Source: Desulfurella acetivorans A63
GTDB taxonomy: Bacteria; Campylobacterota_A; Desulfurellia; Desulfurellales; Desulfurellaceae
Direction of reading: 5' to 3'
DNA length: 64,000 nucleotides
Assembly: GCA_000517565.1 (NCBI GenBank)
Contig: CP007051.1
Coordinates: forward strand, 829,039-893,038
Shown here: positions 17,011 through 24,801 of the stretch, in pieces
Numbering within the stretch: position 1 is the first letter of the stretch
Layout of the letters: the number at the start of each line of letters is the position of its first letter
Translations under genes and position numbers: made by a program
Notes under the pieces: model-generated
Told to the model about the DNA's origin: nothing
The model's input: only the letters and a program-made list of their open reading frames with translations
The model's database searches: none

Positions 17011-18203
17011 TAATAAAAACATTTGAAGCAAATAACCTTCAAGAAGCCATAAAAAAAATAAAAAAAGAATTAGGCGAAGAAGCCGTTATTTTATCAACAA
17101 GAAAGGTAAGAAAAGGGTCTTTTTTTTCATTTTTTAAAAGAGAGGTTATCGAAGTAACTGCTGCTATTGAGCACAAACAAGAAAGTAAAAAGGCTAATTT
17201 TGTAAGCTTAATTGAGTCACAAAACATTGACTCGTCTAAACAAGATCTGGAAAAAAAGATTTTAGAGTTGGAAAATTTGTTAAAAAGCGCTACTAAAAAT
17301 CCACTTCAGGAAGTTGTAGAAAGTATTAAAAATGATCTTGATAACTTAAAAAGTTCTCTTTCATATATGGCAAAAAAAGAAGGCGAAATCGATATTTACA
17401 ATTTGCCTATTTCGGTCCAAAAGTATTTTAATCTTATGAATGAAAAAGGTATAAATAAAAAATACTCTTTCAAGATTTCAAAAGCCATGTATGATAATTT
17501 GTATGCAGAAAAATTAAAAGATGAAAATTATACCATTGATTATTTAACCGTTTTATTGTCGCAATTTTTTAAAACTGCTCAGTTAGACGAGCAAATAGTG
17601 GTACTAACTGGCCCAACAGGTGTTGGCAAAACTACAACAATAGCAAAACTTGCAGCTATTGAAAAATTAAAAAACAAAAAGAAAGTAAGTATAATTACAA
17701 CCGATACTTATCGTATAGGTGCCGTTGACCAACTATTAACATATTCAAAAATCATGGAAATACCAATGCACGTTTGTATTACAAAAAATGATCTTCAAAA
17801 AGCTGTTAATGAATTTAGTGACTACGATAAAATTTTTATTGATACCGTGGGAAGAAGCCAAAAAGATATTAAACGATTAGAAGAATCATTTAATTTATTT
17901 AAAGATCAAGAAGGCATGCATTTTAGTTTGGTTTTAGCTTTGAATACAAAAGAAGAAGATTGTATGGAAATTTACGAGAAATTTTCTAAACTCAGAATTG
18001 ATAGCCTACTTTTAACAAAATTAGACGAAACAAATACGCCGGGTACAATGCTTAATTTTGCTGTTAAAACAAAAAAACCAATTTCTTACATTAGTTTTGG
18101 GCAAGATGTTCCAGATGATATAGTTAAAGCTGATCCATTAAGTATATCTTCGTTTATTATTAAAAATACAATAAAAGAGGAAGAAAATGAACGATCAAGC
18201 TAA
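17007..18203 (+). CDS. flhF: Flagellar SRP-family GTPase FlhF
   Basis: A 398-residue SRP-type GTPase that fixes the site of flagellar assembly at the cell pole. The basic N-terminal domain (1-60) and a coiled-coil-prone linker (70-125) precede an NG domain with P-loop GPTGVGKTT (202-210), TTDTYRIGAVDQL and DTVGRS motifs, and TKLDETNTPGT as the guanine-specific site. It overlaps flhA by four bases and flhG by 17, the classic arrangement in polar flagellates. Confidence 0.95.
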   Translation: MIIKTFEANNLQEAIKKIKKELGEEAVILSTRKVRKGSFFSFFKREVIEVTAAIEHKQESKKANFVSLIESQNIDSSKQDLEKKILELENLLKSATKNPLQEVVESIKNDLDNLKSSLSYMAKKEGEIDIYNLPISVQKYFNLMNEKGINKKYSFKISKAMYDNLYAEKLKDENYTIDYLTVLLSQFFKTAQLDEQIVVLTGPTGVGKTTTIAKLAAIEKLKNKKKVSIITTDTYRIGAVDQLLTYSKIMEIPMHVCITKNDLQKAVNEFSDYDKIFIDTVGRSQKDIKRLEESFNLFKDQEGMHFSLVLALNTKEEDCMEIYEKFSKLRIDSLLLTKLDETNTPGTMLNFAVKTKKPISYISFGQDVPDDIVKADPLSISSFIIKNTIKEEENERSS

Positions 18204-19035
18204 AAAGTTAAGAGAATTGGTTGATACAAACAAGAAAAACCAGAAAGTTATAGCAGTTTCAAGTGGCAAAGGTGGTGTAGGAAAAACCAGCATTGTTGCA
18301 AATATGGCTGTAGCATTAAGCAATATAAATAAAAAAGTTATATTATTTGATGGAGATTTAGGGCTTGCAAATGTAGACATTGTATTGGGTATTAAAACAA
18401 GTTACAGTATAATTGATGTGATTAACAAATCAAAAAAATTAGAAGAAATTATTGTTGACTATAATCAAAATTTAAAAATTATACCTGCAGGCAGCGGCAT
18501 TGAAGAAATTTCCAATGTTGCAGAAAATGATTTAGGAGAAATACTAGATAAGCTTAATGAATTATCTGCTCAATCAGATGTGTTATTGATAGATACAGGT
18601 GCGGGTATATCAAAAAAAGTTATGACTCTTCTTAAAAATGCTATTGATATAATTATTGTGGCAACACCTGAGCCAACATCAATAGCCGATGCTTATGCAA
18701 CAATTAAAATATTGACTTTAAATTACAAGCGAAAAGATATTAAAATGTTTATAAATATGGTAAAAGATAAACAAGAAGCTCAAAATGTTTTTAATAATAT
18801 GAACAATATTTGTGAAAAATTTTTACATACAAAACTTGATATGGCAAGTTATAGTTTGTTTGATAAAAACCTGTCAAGTTCAATCAAAAGTCAAAAACCA
18901 ATTATTCAATACAACCCTGACTCAAGTTTCTCTATTTCTATCAAAAGATTGATAAATTACTTTTTTTCTCAAAACATTAAACTTATTGACAATCCAATAA
19001 AAATGTTTTTTAATAATCTATTTGGGAGGGTTTAA
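18187..19035 (+). CDS. flhG: Flagellar number regulator FlhG (MinD/ParA-like ATPase)
   Basis: A 282-residue MinD-family ATPase that limits flagellar number and antagonises FlhF. It has the deviant Walker A SSGKGGVGKTS near residues 25-35, LFDGDLGLANVDIVLG, the DTGAGIS switch and VATPEPTSIADAYATIK. The N-terminus carries a short QAKKLRELV helix like the FlhF-activating motif of other FlhG proteins. The stop overlaps the next gene's ATG by one base. The usual next genes fliA and the motor switch are elsewhere: fliA lies at 57805. Confidence 0.94.
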   Translation: MNDQAKKLRELVDTNKKNQKVIAVSSGKGGVGKTSIVANMAVALSNINKKVILFDGDLGLANVDIVLGIKTSYSIIDVINKSKKLEEIIVDYNQNLKIIPAGSGIEEISNVAENDLGEILDKLNELSAQSDVLLIDTGAGISKKVMTLLKNAIDIIIVATPEPTSIADAYATIKILTLNYKRKDIKMFINMVKDKQEAQNVFNNMNNICEKFLHTKLDMASYSLFDKNLSSSIKSQKPIIQYNPDSSFSISIKRLINYFFSQNIKLIDNPIKMFFNNLFGRV

Positions 19036-19700
19036 TGTATTTTAGTGCACTTTTTGGCGGTCTTTTGTCCTTTATTAGTCCATGTATTTTGCCATTGATA
19101 CCAATTTATATCTCATACATTTCGGGAGTAACCGTAAAAGAGTTAAAAGAGTCTAAAGATAAAAATGTTTATAAAAAGGCAATTTTAAACTCTATAGCTT
19201 TTGTTTTGGGATTTAGCGTTATATTTACCCTCATGGGTACAAGTGCAAGCTATATAGGAACAATAATAGTAACAAATAAAATTTTACTTGCTAAAATTTC
19301 TGGTATTTTAATAATAATATTTGGAATTTTGTATATTTTTAAAATAGATTTTATTTATAAATTTTTACGAATTAATGTTCAAGTGAAAAGTGTAAATTTA
19401 TTTACATCATTTTTGGTTGGTATTTTCTTTGCGTTTGGGTGGAGTCCATGCGTTGGACCAATTTTATCATCTATACTTGTAATTGCAGCTAACACTGCAA
19501 GTTTATCAAAAGGTGCTATGCTACTTTTTATATACTCGCTTGGACTTGGAATACCATTTGTGCTTGCATCTATATTTATGGGCTTTTTTGTTAACTCATT
19601 TAACTTTTTGAAAACAAATTTGATTACATATGTCATGAGTATTTTTTTGGTATCAATAGGGCTTTATATGTTTGTAAACGGTAGGTTACCAAGTTTTTGA
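19035..19700 (+). CDS. ccdA: CcdA-type thiol-disulfide membrane transporter
   Basis: A 221-residue inner-membrane protein with six hydrophobic segments. The two redox cysteines lie in SFISPCILPLIP (helix 1) and FGWSPCVGPILSS (helix 4), the hallmark of CcdA, which passes electrons from thioredoxin to periplasmic thiols for cytochrome c maturation. It begins inside the flhG stop, so it rides on the flagellar operon. Its last 37 bases overlap the convergent flavoprotein gene. Confidence 0.9.
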   Translation: MYFSALFGGLLSFISPCILPLIPIYISYISGVTVKELKESKDKNVYKKAILNSIAFVLGFSVIFTLMGTSASYIGTIIVTNKILLAKISGILIIIFGILYIFKIDFIYKFLRINVQVKSVNLFTSFLVGIFFAFGWSPCVGPILSSILVIAANTASLSKGAMLLFIYSLGLGIPFVLASIFMGFFVNSFNFLKTNLITYVMSIFLVSIGLYMFVNGRLPSF

Positions 19701-20830
19701 GAAACTAAATAACCAGTTGAAAACGCTGCCTGAATGTTAAAACCGCCTATTGGGCCTGCAATGTCTAAAATTTCTCCACAAAAAAATAAGTTACTAACAA
19801 GCTTTGAAGAGCAACTTTTTGGATCTACTTCTTTTAAATTTATTCCACCTTTTGTAACAAAAGCTCTATCAAAACCACATAGTTTTACATTAATTTTATA
19901 ATTGCAAAGTAGTTCAAATGCAAAGTGTATATTTTTTTTTGAAACTTGATTTATATTTTTTTCAATAAATGGAATTTTTTTTGATATATTATTAATAAAG
20001 CGTTTTGGTAAATAATCTTTAATAAGCAATTTTATACTTTTAGCTTTTTCTAATTCTTTAAAAAAAATATCTTTATTTTTTCCTAAAAAATTAATGTTTA
20101 TTATGTCGCAATTTTTAACAAAACATGAAGCTTCTAAAATAACAGGTCCGCTTAAGCCAAAGTGAGTAAAAAGCATATCGCCAGAAAAAATTTTATTTTT
20201 GTATTTTATTTGAACATATAAAGATATTCCACTTAAATTTTCAAATAGGCTATCTTTAATGCAAAACGGCGTTTCAAATGGTTTTGGCGGTATAATTGTA
20301 TGACCAAGAGATTTTGCAAACATATAGCCATCTGCACTTGCACCTAATTTTTTACGTGCTAATCCACCTGTTGCTATGACAAGATTTTTTGATTTGTATA
20401 TGTTTCTTGAAGTATAAACTATAAACGTTTCTTTTTTTTCTATTTTAATGACTTTCTCGTTTTCAACTAGATGAATATTTCTATTTAATATAAAGTTTTT
20501 TAGTTTATTGACAAGAATTTTCCCATTTGAATTCTTCAAAAAAACTTTATTATTTTCGACTTCTATATCAAGATTAAGTGTATTTATAAATCTAAGTAGA
20601 TCATCTCTAAAAAAAATTTTAAATGCATTTCTTAGAAATTCGCCATTTGGAACATAGGCTTTTAAAAATTCGTTTAAATCTGCAAGGTTAGTTAAATTTA
20701 CACGTTCATTTCCTGCAATTGATAATTTTTTGCCCGCTGATTGTTTATCTATAAGAAGGGTTTTGCCTTTACAAAAACAGGCACAAGCAAGTCCACTTGT
20801 ACCTGCTCCAACAATAATAGCGTTATACAA
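19664..20830 (-). CDS. BaiN/HI0933-family flavoprotein
   Basis: A 388-residue FAD protein of the HI0933 (YhiN/BaiN) family. The Rossmann motif NAIIVGAGTSGLACACF is followed by KKLSIAGNERVNLTN, and then GILATGG-type VIATGGLARKKLGASADGYMFAKSLGH, a family signature; the C-terminus has KGGINLKEVDPKSCSSKL and FFCGEILDIAGPIGGFNIQAAFSTG. Cellular role is unsettled in the family. It overlaps mqnD by 8 bases and likely shares its promoter. The 3' end overlaps ccdA on the other strand by 37 bases. Confidence 0.88.
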   Translation of the reverse strand: MYNAIIVGAGTSGLACACFCKGKTLLIDKQSAGKKLSIAGNERVNLTNLADLNEFLKAYVPNGEFLRNAFKIFFRDDLLRFINTLNLDIEVENNKVFLKNSNGKILVNKLKNFILNRNIHLVENEKVIKIEKKETFIVYTSRNIYKSKNLVIATGGLARKKLGASADGYMFAKSLGHTIIPPKPFETPFCIKDSLFENLSGISLYVQIKYKNKIFSGDMLFTHFGLSGPVILEASCFVKNCDIININFLGKNKDIFFKELEKAKSIKLLIKDYLPKRFINNISKKIPFIEKNINQVSKKNIHFAFELLCNYKINVKLCGFDRAFVTKGGINLKEVDPKSCSSKLVSNLFFCGEILDIAGPIGGFNIQAAFSTGYLVSQKLGNLPFTNI

Positions 20831-21647
20831 GCGTTATTTTAGTACTTTTTTTAATCAAACCAGCTTTATATGCTTCATCAAGCAATAGCTGACAGGCTTT
20901 TAATCCGTCTTCTCCCATATCTACTGTTAATTTATTTACATACATACCTATAAATTGATCTGCAAGTGAAGTTTCCATGCCTCTTGCAAATTCTAAAGCA
21001 TAATTTACAGCTTCGCTTCTATGCTCTAAAGAGTATAGAATACTTTTTTGAAGGATATCAGATATTAAACTTTTGTCTTCTAGGTTTTTTTTGATGGAAT
21101 TAACACCAAGGGGAAGAGGCAGTTTTGTTTTTTCATACCACCATTTACCAATATCAAATACATTGTAAAGATTAAAATCTTTATATGTAAGTTGACCTTC
21201 GTGTATTACTAGTCCAGCCTGTGCATCTCCATTTAATACATGATCAAATATTTTATTAAAAGGCACAATAAGTATATCTAAATCTTTGCCAAGCAATAAT
21301 TGTAACTCTAAAAATGCGCTTGTATAAATACCTGGTATGGCAATTTTTGATTTTTTTATTTCATCTAAAGACATAGGTTTTTTTGACACTATAATAGGTC
21401 CATATTTAAAACCCATGCTTGCACCACTTTTTAGTATATCGTACTTATCCTGTATAAGGGGATAAACCGCAAGAGAAATTGCAGTTATATCATATACAGC
21501 TTCAAGTGCTTTTTCATTTAAGGTTTGTATATCGCTTAAAATTTGCTCAAAAGTATATCCGTGTGTCTCTATTGCGTTTATATTTAAAGCATAGAACATA
21601 AATGCATCATCTGAATCAGGGCTATGAGCTAAAGTTAATTTTTTCAT
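20823..21647 (-). CDS. mqnD: 1,4-dihydroxy-6-naphthoate synthase MqnD
   Basis: A 274-residue periplasmic-binding-protein-fold enzyme of the futalosine pathway to menaquinone; it cleaves cyclic dehypoxanthine futalosine to 1,4-dihydroxy-6-naphthoate. The start LTLAHSPDSDDAFMFYAL, the conserved GPIIVSKKPMS, GLVIHEGQLTY and KWWYEKTKLPLPLGVN segments match the family. AGGAGG lies before the ATG and a TTGATA/TATAAT promoter upstream. Another pathway gene (mqnX-like) is at 32191 and ubiX at 40217. Confidence 0.93.
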   Translation of the reverse strand: MKKLTLAHSPDSDDAFMFYALNINAIETHGYTFEQILSDIQTLNEKALEAVYDITAISLAVYPLIQDKYDILKSGASMGFKYGPIIVSKKPMSLDEIKKSKIAIPGIYTSAFLELQLLLGKDLDILIVPFNKIFDHVLNGDAQAGLVIHEGQLTYKDFNLYNVFDIGKWWYEKTKLPLPLGVNSIKKNLEDKSLISDILQKSILYSLEHRSEAVNYALEFARGMETSLADQFIGMYVNKLTVDMGEDGLKACQLLLDEAYKAGLIKKSTKITLV

Positions 21648-21666
21648 TTTTACCTCCTATTTTTTT

Positions 21667-21694
21667 ATTATAACATAAAAATTTTTTTTATCAA
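21667..21694 (-). promoter_or_regulatory. Promoter of mqnD
   Basis: Reverse strand TTGATA (21694-21689), 16-base spacer, perfect TATAAT (21672-21667), followed by AGGAGG and the mqnD ATG. It diverges from the promoter of the receiver/PATAN gene. Confidence 0.7.
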
Positions 21695-21709
21695 TTTTAA
21701 AAAATTTTC

Positions 21710-21738
21710 TTGACTTATATATATGTATTATATAAAAT
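21710..21738 (+). promoter_or_regulatory. Promoter of the GTPase module, probably giving a leaderless message
   Basis: TTGACT (21710-21715), 17-base spacer, TAAAAT (21733-21738). The start is predicted at about 21745, only about 4 bases before the ATG at 21749. There is no ribosome site in between. The TTG of the -35 is in frame with the gene and must not be read as its start. Confidence 0.65.
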
Positions 21739-21748
21739 CACTTATAAG

Positions 21749-22762
21749 ATGCTAAAGGTATTAGATAAAAGCAAGAAAGCTTATTTAGTTTTAGATGATA
21801 ATTTGCTTGCAAAAATCTTGCAGTATATTTTAAGCACAGATGGATGGTCTGTTGATTGGGTTGATGATCCCCGTCAGATTAAAGAAGATATTGCGAATTA
21901 TAATTTAATTATAATAGGAAATCATAAAGGCTTAACTACTAAATCAAAACTTGCCGAAGTTTTTTTAGAAAAAATAAATGCAAATAATTTAGAGCCTGGC
22001 TTTATTAAGCCAACTATCGTCATTTTAAAAGACGAAACAGACATTATTCCAAATACAAAAGATGTTATAAGTATTGTTTATCCATCATTTCATAAAGAAA
22101 TATTTGCAGCTATTTCAAACATTAATAATAAATTCAAAACTTTAGAAAGAATATCTTTTGATAATTTTAAAGAAGTTAGGCTTGGTGAGTTTTTAAATTC
22201 TATTAGAAGTAACCAAAAAATTAGTTTTTTGGTTGGCAATAGACAGCTTAAAATTCTTATAGTGGGAAGTGAAATAAACTTCATACATTCTGATTTTGAA
22301 AATTTTTATGATATATTTAACTATCCAACACTTTATGTTGCCCAAGACATTATAGAGATATCCGATTTATCAAATATATCCAATGAAAGAACTCCAAGAA
22401 TTAGTTTAAAAAATTTCGTTTGGGAAGGGATTAAAAATATTGATAATAAAGAACATCTTATGTCTTTGCTTCCAAAAGATAGAAATATTGTAACTGTAAA
22501 AGCACCACTATATGCCGTAAAAAGCTCTTTATTGCCTGGTAGTAATTTAGATATTAATTGGTTAATGAATAACTCTAATATTAGCGTAGATAAAATTCTA
22601 AGACGATATGGCTATGATATAAGAGTTTTACAAAACCTTGTAGTAATGTACATGTTGAGAATAATTGATTTGTCATCTGATCAAGATTTAACAAATAAGT
22701 TCGATGTAAAGATAAAAAAAGGTGTTTTGCATAAAATTTTAGATAAAATTAGAGGTTTGTAA
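21749..22762 (+). CDS. Degenerate receiver plus PATAN-like protein
   Basis: A 337-residue soluble protein. Residues about 10-120 look like a response-regulator receiver (AYLVLDDNLLAKILQYILSTDGWSVDWVDD) whose phospho-acceptor Asp seems lost: the third strand reads NLIIIGNHKG where LIIID would be expected. Residues about 140-337 match the protein at 17-709, including DINWL, TVKAPLY and LVVMYM blocks. Family label PATAN/DUF4388 is tentative. The gene ends 3 bases before an MglA-like GTPase, so the pair is cotranscribed and the products probably interact. The ATG at 21749 lies just behind the promoter with no ribosome site. Confidence 0.75.
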   Translation: MLKVLDKSKKAYLVLDDNLLAKILQYILSTDGWSVDWVDDPRQIKEDIANYNLIIIGNHKGLTTKSKLAEVFLEKINANNLEPGFIKPTIVILKDETDIIPNTKDVISIVYPSFHKEIFAAISNINNKFKTLERISFDNFKEVRLGEFLNSIRSNQKISFLVGNRQLKILIVGSEINFIHSDFENFYDIFNYPTLYVAQDIIEISDLSNISNERTPRISLKNFVWEGIKNIDNKEHLMSLLPKDRNIVTVKAPLYAVKSSLLPGSNLDINWLMNNSNISVDKILRRYGYDIRVLQNLVVMYMLRIIDLSSDQDLTNKFDVKIKKGVLHKILDKIRGL

Positions 22763-22765
22763 AAA

Positions 22766-23296
22766 ATGGCTATTTACAAAATAATTGTTACAGGTAGTTT
22801 TAATTCAGGTAAAACAGAATTTATTAAATGTATAAGCGAAATTGATCCAATTACAACTGATAAACCGGTTACAGAAGAAGGGTTAAAAGATATAAAAAGT
22901 TTTACTACTGTGGCTATTGATTTTGGCACAATTACAATTGACAAAGAAATTATAATACATATTTACGCAACACCTGGCCAAGAGCGCTTTAAATTTATAT
23001 ACGATATATTAGAAAAAAATGCCCTTGCTTTAATAGTACTTGGAGATATAACGAGTAAAGAATCCGTTTCCAATATGTACAAATATTATCGCGAATTTAT
23101 GAAAATAAAAAGACTGCCTGCGGTATTTGCACTTACAAAAAAGGATTTACCAAATAGAATAGATGATAAGGTTATAGAACAACTACTTTCCAATAAACCA
23201 AAAGACATACCTTTAATTAAGATTTCAAACAAAAACAAAGAAGAAGTAAAGCAAGCGATACTGCTTGCTTTAGAGCAATTAGTTGCAGAAGATTGA
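22766..23296 (+). CDS. MglA-like small Ras-family GTPase
   Basis: A 176-residue single-domain GTPase. P-loop GSFNSGKT (10-17), switch II DxxG replaced by ATPGQERF (68-75), and the guanine-specificity motif TKKD (124-127) are all visible; a FTTVAIDFGTI stretch gives the switch I region. MglA and related bacterial GTPases set cell polarity and work with MglB-type roadblock activators. A roadblock protein is encoded at 24353-24718 on the other strand. The partner ahead is a receiver/PATAN protein. The end lies 7 bases from the convergent sensor gene. Confidence 0.88.
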   Translation: MAIYKIIVTGSFNSGKTEFIKCISEIDPITTDKPVTEEGLKDIKSFTTVAIDFGTITIDKEIIIHIYATPGQERFKFIYDILEKNALALIVLGDITSKESVSNMYKYYREFMKIKRLPAVFALTKKDLPNRIDDKVIEQLLSNKPKDIPLIKISNKNKEEVKQAILLALEQLVAED

Positions 23297-23303
23297 TTTT
23301 AGA

Positions 23304-24341
23304 TTAATCTTTAAAGCCTATCCTTAAAGCGCCCCAATGCTTTCCATTGATCATTACAGGCATGGAGATGTCATACATAATTTTGCCAAGGTCTCTTGGA
23401 TATATTTGAAATAAAATAGGATCTGTATTTTTTGCAGCGGCAAGACCTGTTGGGTCATTAAATATGCGCATTGATCGGTTTCCTGCAAGGTCTTTTTGAT
23501 AATCGCCTGTTAGTGGTTGATCATATATTGTATTGTGCGCGGGTAAATAACCGTTTTCATCAACCAACACTACAAAAACAAATTTTTTGTTTAGATTTAG
23601 TACTTCATCTTCAATTGGTTGAATGAATTTTTTCATGAAATCAGTAAATTTTGTTTTGTATTTTTGAGGGTTTGTATTTTCTATTGGGATATAATTTCTA
23701 TCCCAGAGTTCTTCTTCGGATATCACACCATCCTTTAGTGCATTTTCTATTGTAGTTTGTATTTTTTCTACAGATGATTTTAAAATTTCATAAATTGATT
23801 TAAAAGCATCATCTTCTTCAAAGATAAAACTCATAATACAATCTTGAGGTTCTTTTTTCATGTAGCCTTTTTCTTCTTTTTTCATTTTGGGTGTTAAAAA
23901 TGAAAGTGTATTTTTAGCTAAAACATCAAAATATGTAGAAAAAAGTGGAGGGTATGGACATACGCTAGTATCAACTGGACCGCCACCTACACCAACTGGG
24001 CAAAACATACAAGAGTCTTTTCTAATGTTTATTGTAGCTATCATTTTTGAATTTTCTTGAGTAATAGATACATTGTAATGATTTGCAAATTGGAGGTATT
24101 CGTTTAAAGCATCAAGGGCTTTTTTAATGTTAATATCCAGACTATCTTGTGGATTGAATTTTGGCAACAGATTTTTATACATTTGATGCAATACTAACCT
24201 TTGCGCTGTTGCTTTCATTGCAGGCACTATTATGGCTTGATTCATTATACCCAAATCATAAGAAGACCCAACCAAAGATGCCCAAAAAACATGAGCACCA
24301 GTCAATTTTTCAAGTCGTTCTTTTTTCTCTTCTTCGCTCAC
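23304..24341 (-). CDS. Orphan sensor protein with cysteine motif and chemoreceptor-type C-terminal domain
   Basis: A 345-residue soluble protein. The C-terminal 90 residues (FVFVVLVDENGYLPAHN..., GNRSMRIFNDPTGLAAAKNTDPILFQIYPRDLG..., GKHWGALRIGF) match a domain found at the end of some methyl-accepting chemotaxis proteins. The N-terminal part is unknown to me; it holds C111-M-F-C114 and C128 in a CPVGVGGGPVDTSVCP stretch that could bind metal or heme. There is no methyl-accepting, kinase or GGDEF output domain. It starts at a GTG with AAAGGAG ahead, 11 bases after the roadblock gene, so both form one operon. It probably feeds a signal to the GTPase switch. Confidence 0.7.
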   Translation of the reverse strand: MSEEEKKERLEKLTGAHVFWASLVGSSYDLGIMNQAIIVPAMKATAQRLVLHQMYKNLLPKFNPQDSLDINIKKALDALNEYLQFANHYNVSITQENSKMIATINIRKDSCMFCPVGVGGGPVDTSVCPYPPLFSTYFDVLAKNTLSFLTPKMKKEEKGYMKKEPQDCIMSFIFEEDDAFKSIYEILKSSVEKIQTTIENALKDGVISEEELWDRNYIPIENTNPQKYKTKFTDFMKKFIQPIEDEVLNLNKKFVFVVLVDENGYLPAHNTIYDQPLTGDYQKDLAGNRSMRIFNDPTGLAAAKNTDPILFQIYPRDLGKIMYDISMPVMINGKHWGALRIGFKD

Positions 24342-24352
24342 AATACGCTCCT

Positions 24353-24718
24353 TTACGACATTAATTCTTTTAGTTTTTTTGATGTGTTTTTAATGTCCAA
24401 ATAAAGCAAACCCAGCTTTACATCAGGTTTTGCAAGCACAATTAAAACTGCTTCACTGCCAGCTGATGTCAATATAATGTAGCCTTTATCACCTTTAACT
24501 GTAACCTGCTCAGGTACGCCTTTTTCTAATTCGTCCACTGCCCGCTCACCCAATGTTAGCAATGCAGCTGACATTGCAGCAACCCTGTCTTCATCAAAAT
24601 TAGCTGGCAACTGTGAGCTTATCATCAAACCATCCGAACTAACTAAAGCTGAACCTTCAATTTGCGGATTTAATCTAACTAATTCTGCCAATTGAGCATT
24701 GAGATCTTCTTCTTTCAT
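24353..24718 (-). CDS. MglB-like roadblock/LC7 protein
   Basis: A 121-residue roadblock/LC7 domain protein. LAELVRLNPQIEGSALVSSDGLMISSQLP, DRVAAMSAALLTLGERAVDEL, VTVKGDKGYIILTSAGSEAVLIVLAKPDVKLGLLYLDIKNTSKKL follow the family pattern along the whole chain. MglB is the GTPase-activating partner of MglA in Myxococcus and Thermus, and the MglA-like gene lies 1 kb away facing this one. AGGAGG-like GGAGG precedes the ATG, and a strong TTGACA/TATAAA promoter lies upstream. Confidence 0.9.
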   Translation of the reverse strand: MKEEDLNAQLAELVRLNPQIEGSALVSSDGLMISSQLPANFDEDRVAAMSAALLTLGERAVDELEKGVPEQVTVKGDKGYIILTSAGSEAVLIVLAKPDVKLGLLYLDIKNTSKKLKELMS

Positions 24719-24745
24719 TATTAAACCTCCAGGGCAATTTTTTAA

Positions 24746-24774
24746 TTTATATAATAATCAATAAAGAATGTCAA
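24746..24774 (-). promoter_or_regulatory. Promoter of the roadblock-sensor operon
   Basis: Reverse strand TTGACA (24774-24769), 17-base spacer, TATAAA (24751-24746), then GGAGG and the ATG at 24718. A near-consensus housekeeping promoter. Confidence 0.75.
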
Positions 24775-24801
24775 GTCATAAGGACAAAACTTTATAATTA
24801 T

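Noticed and set aside
21710-21748. TTG at 21710 as start of the receiver/PATAN protein
   Set aside because: It coincides with the -35 box of the promoter, and the extra 13 residues are low-complexity. The ATG at 21749 fits better.
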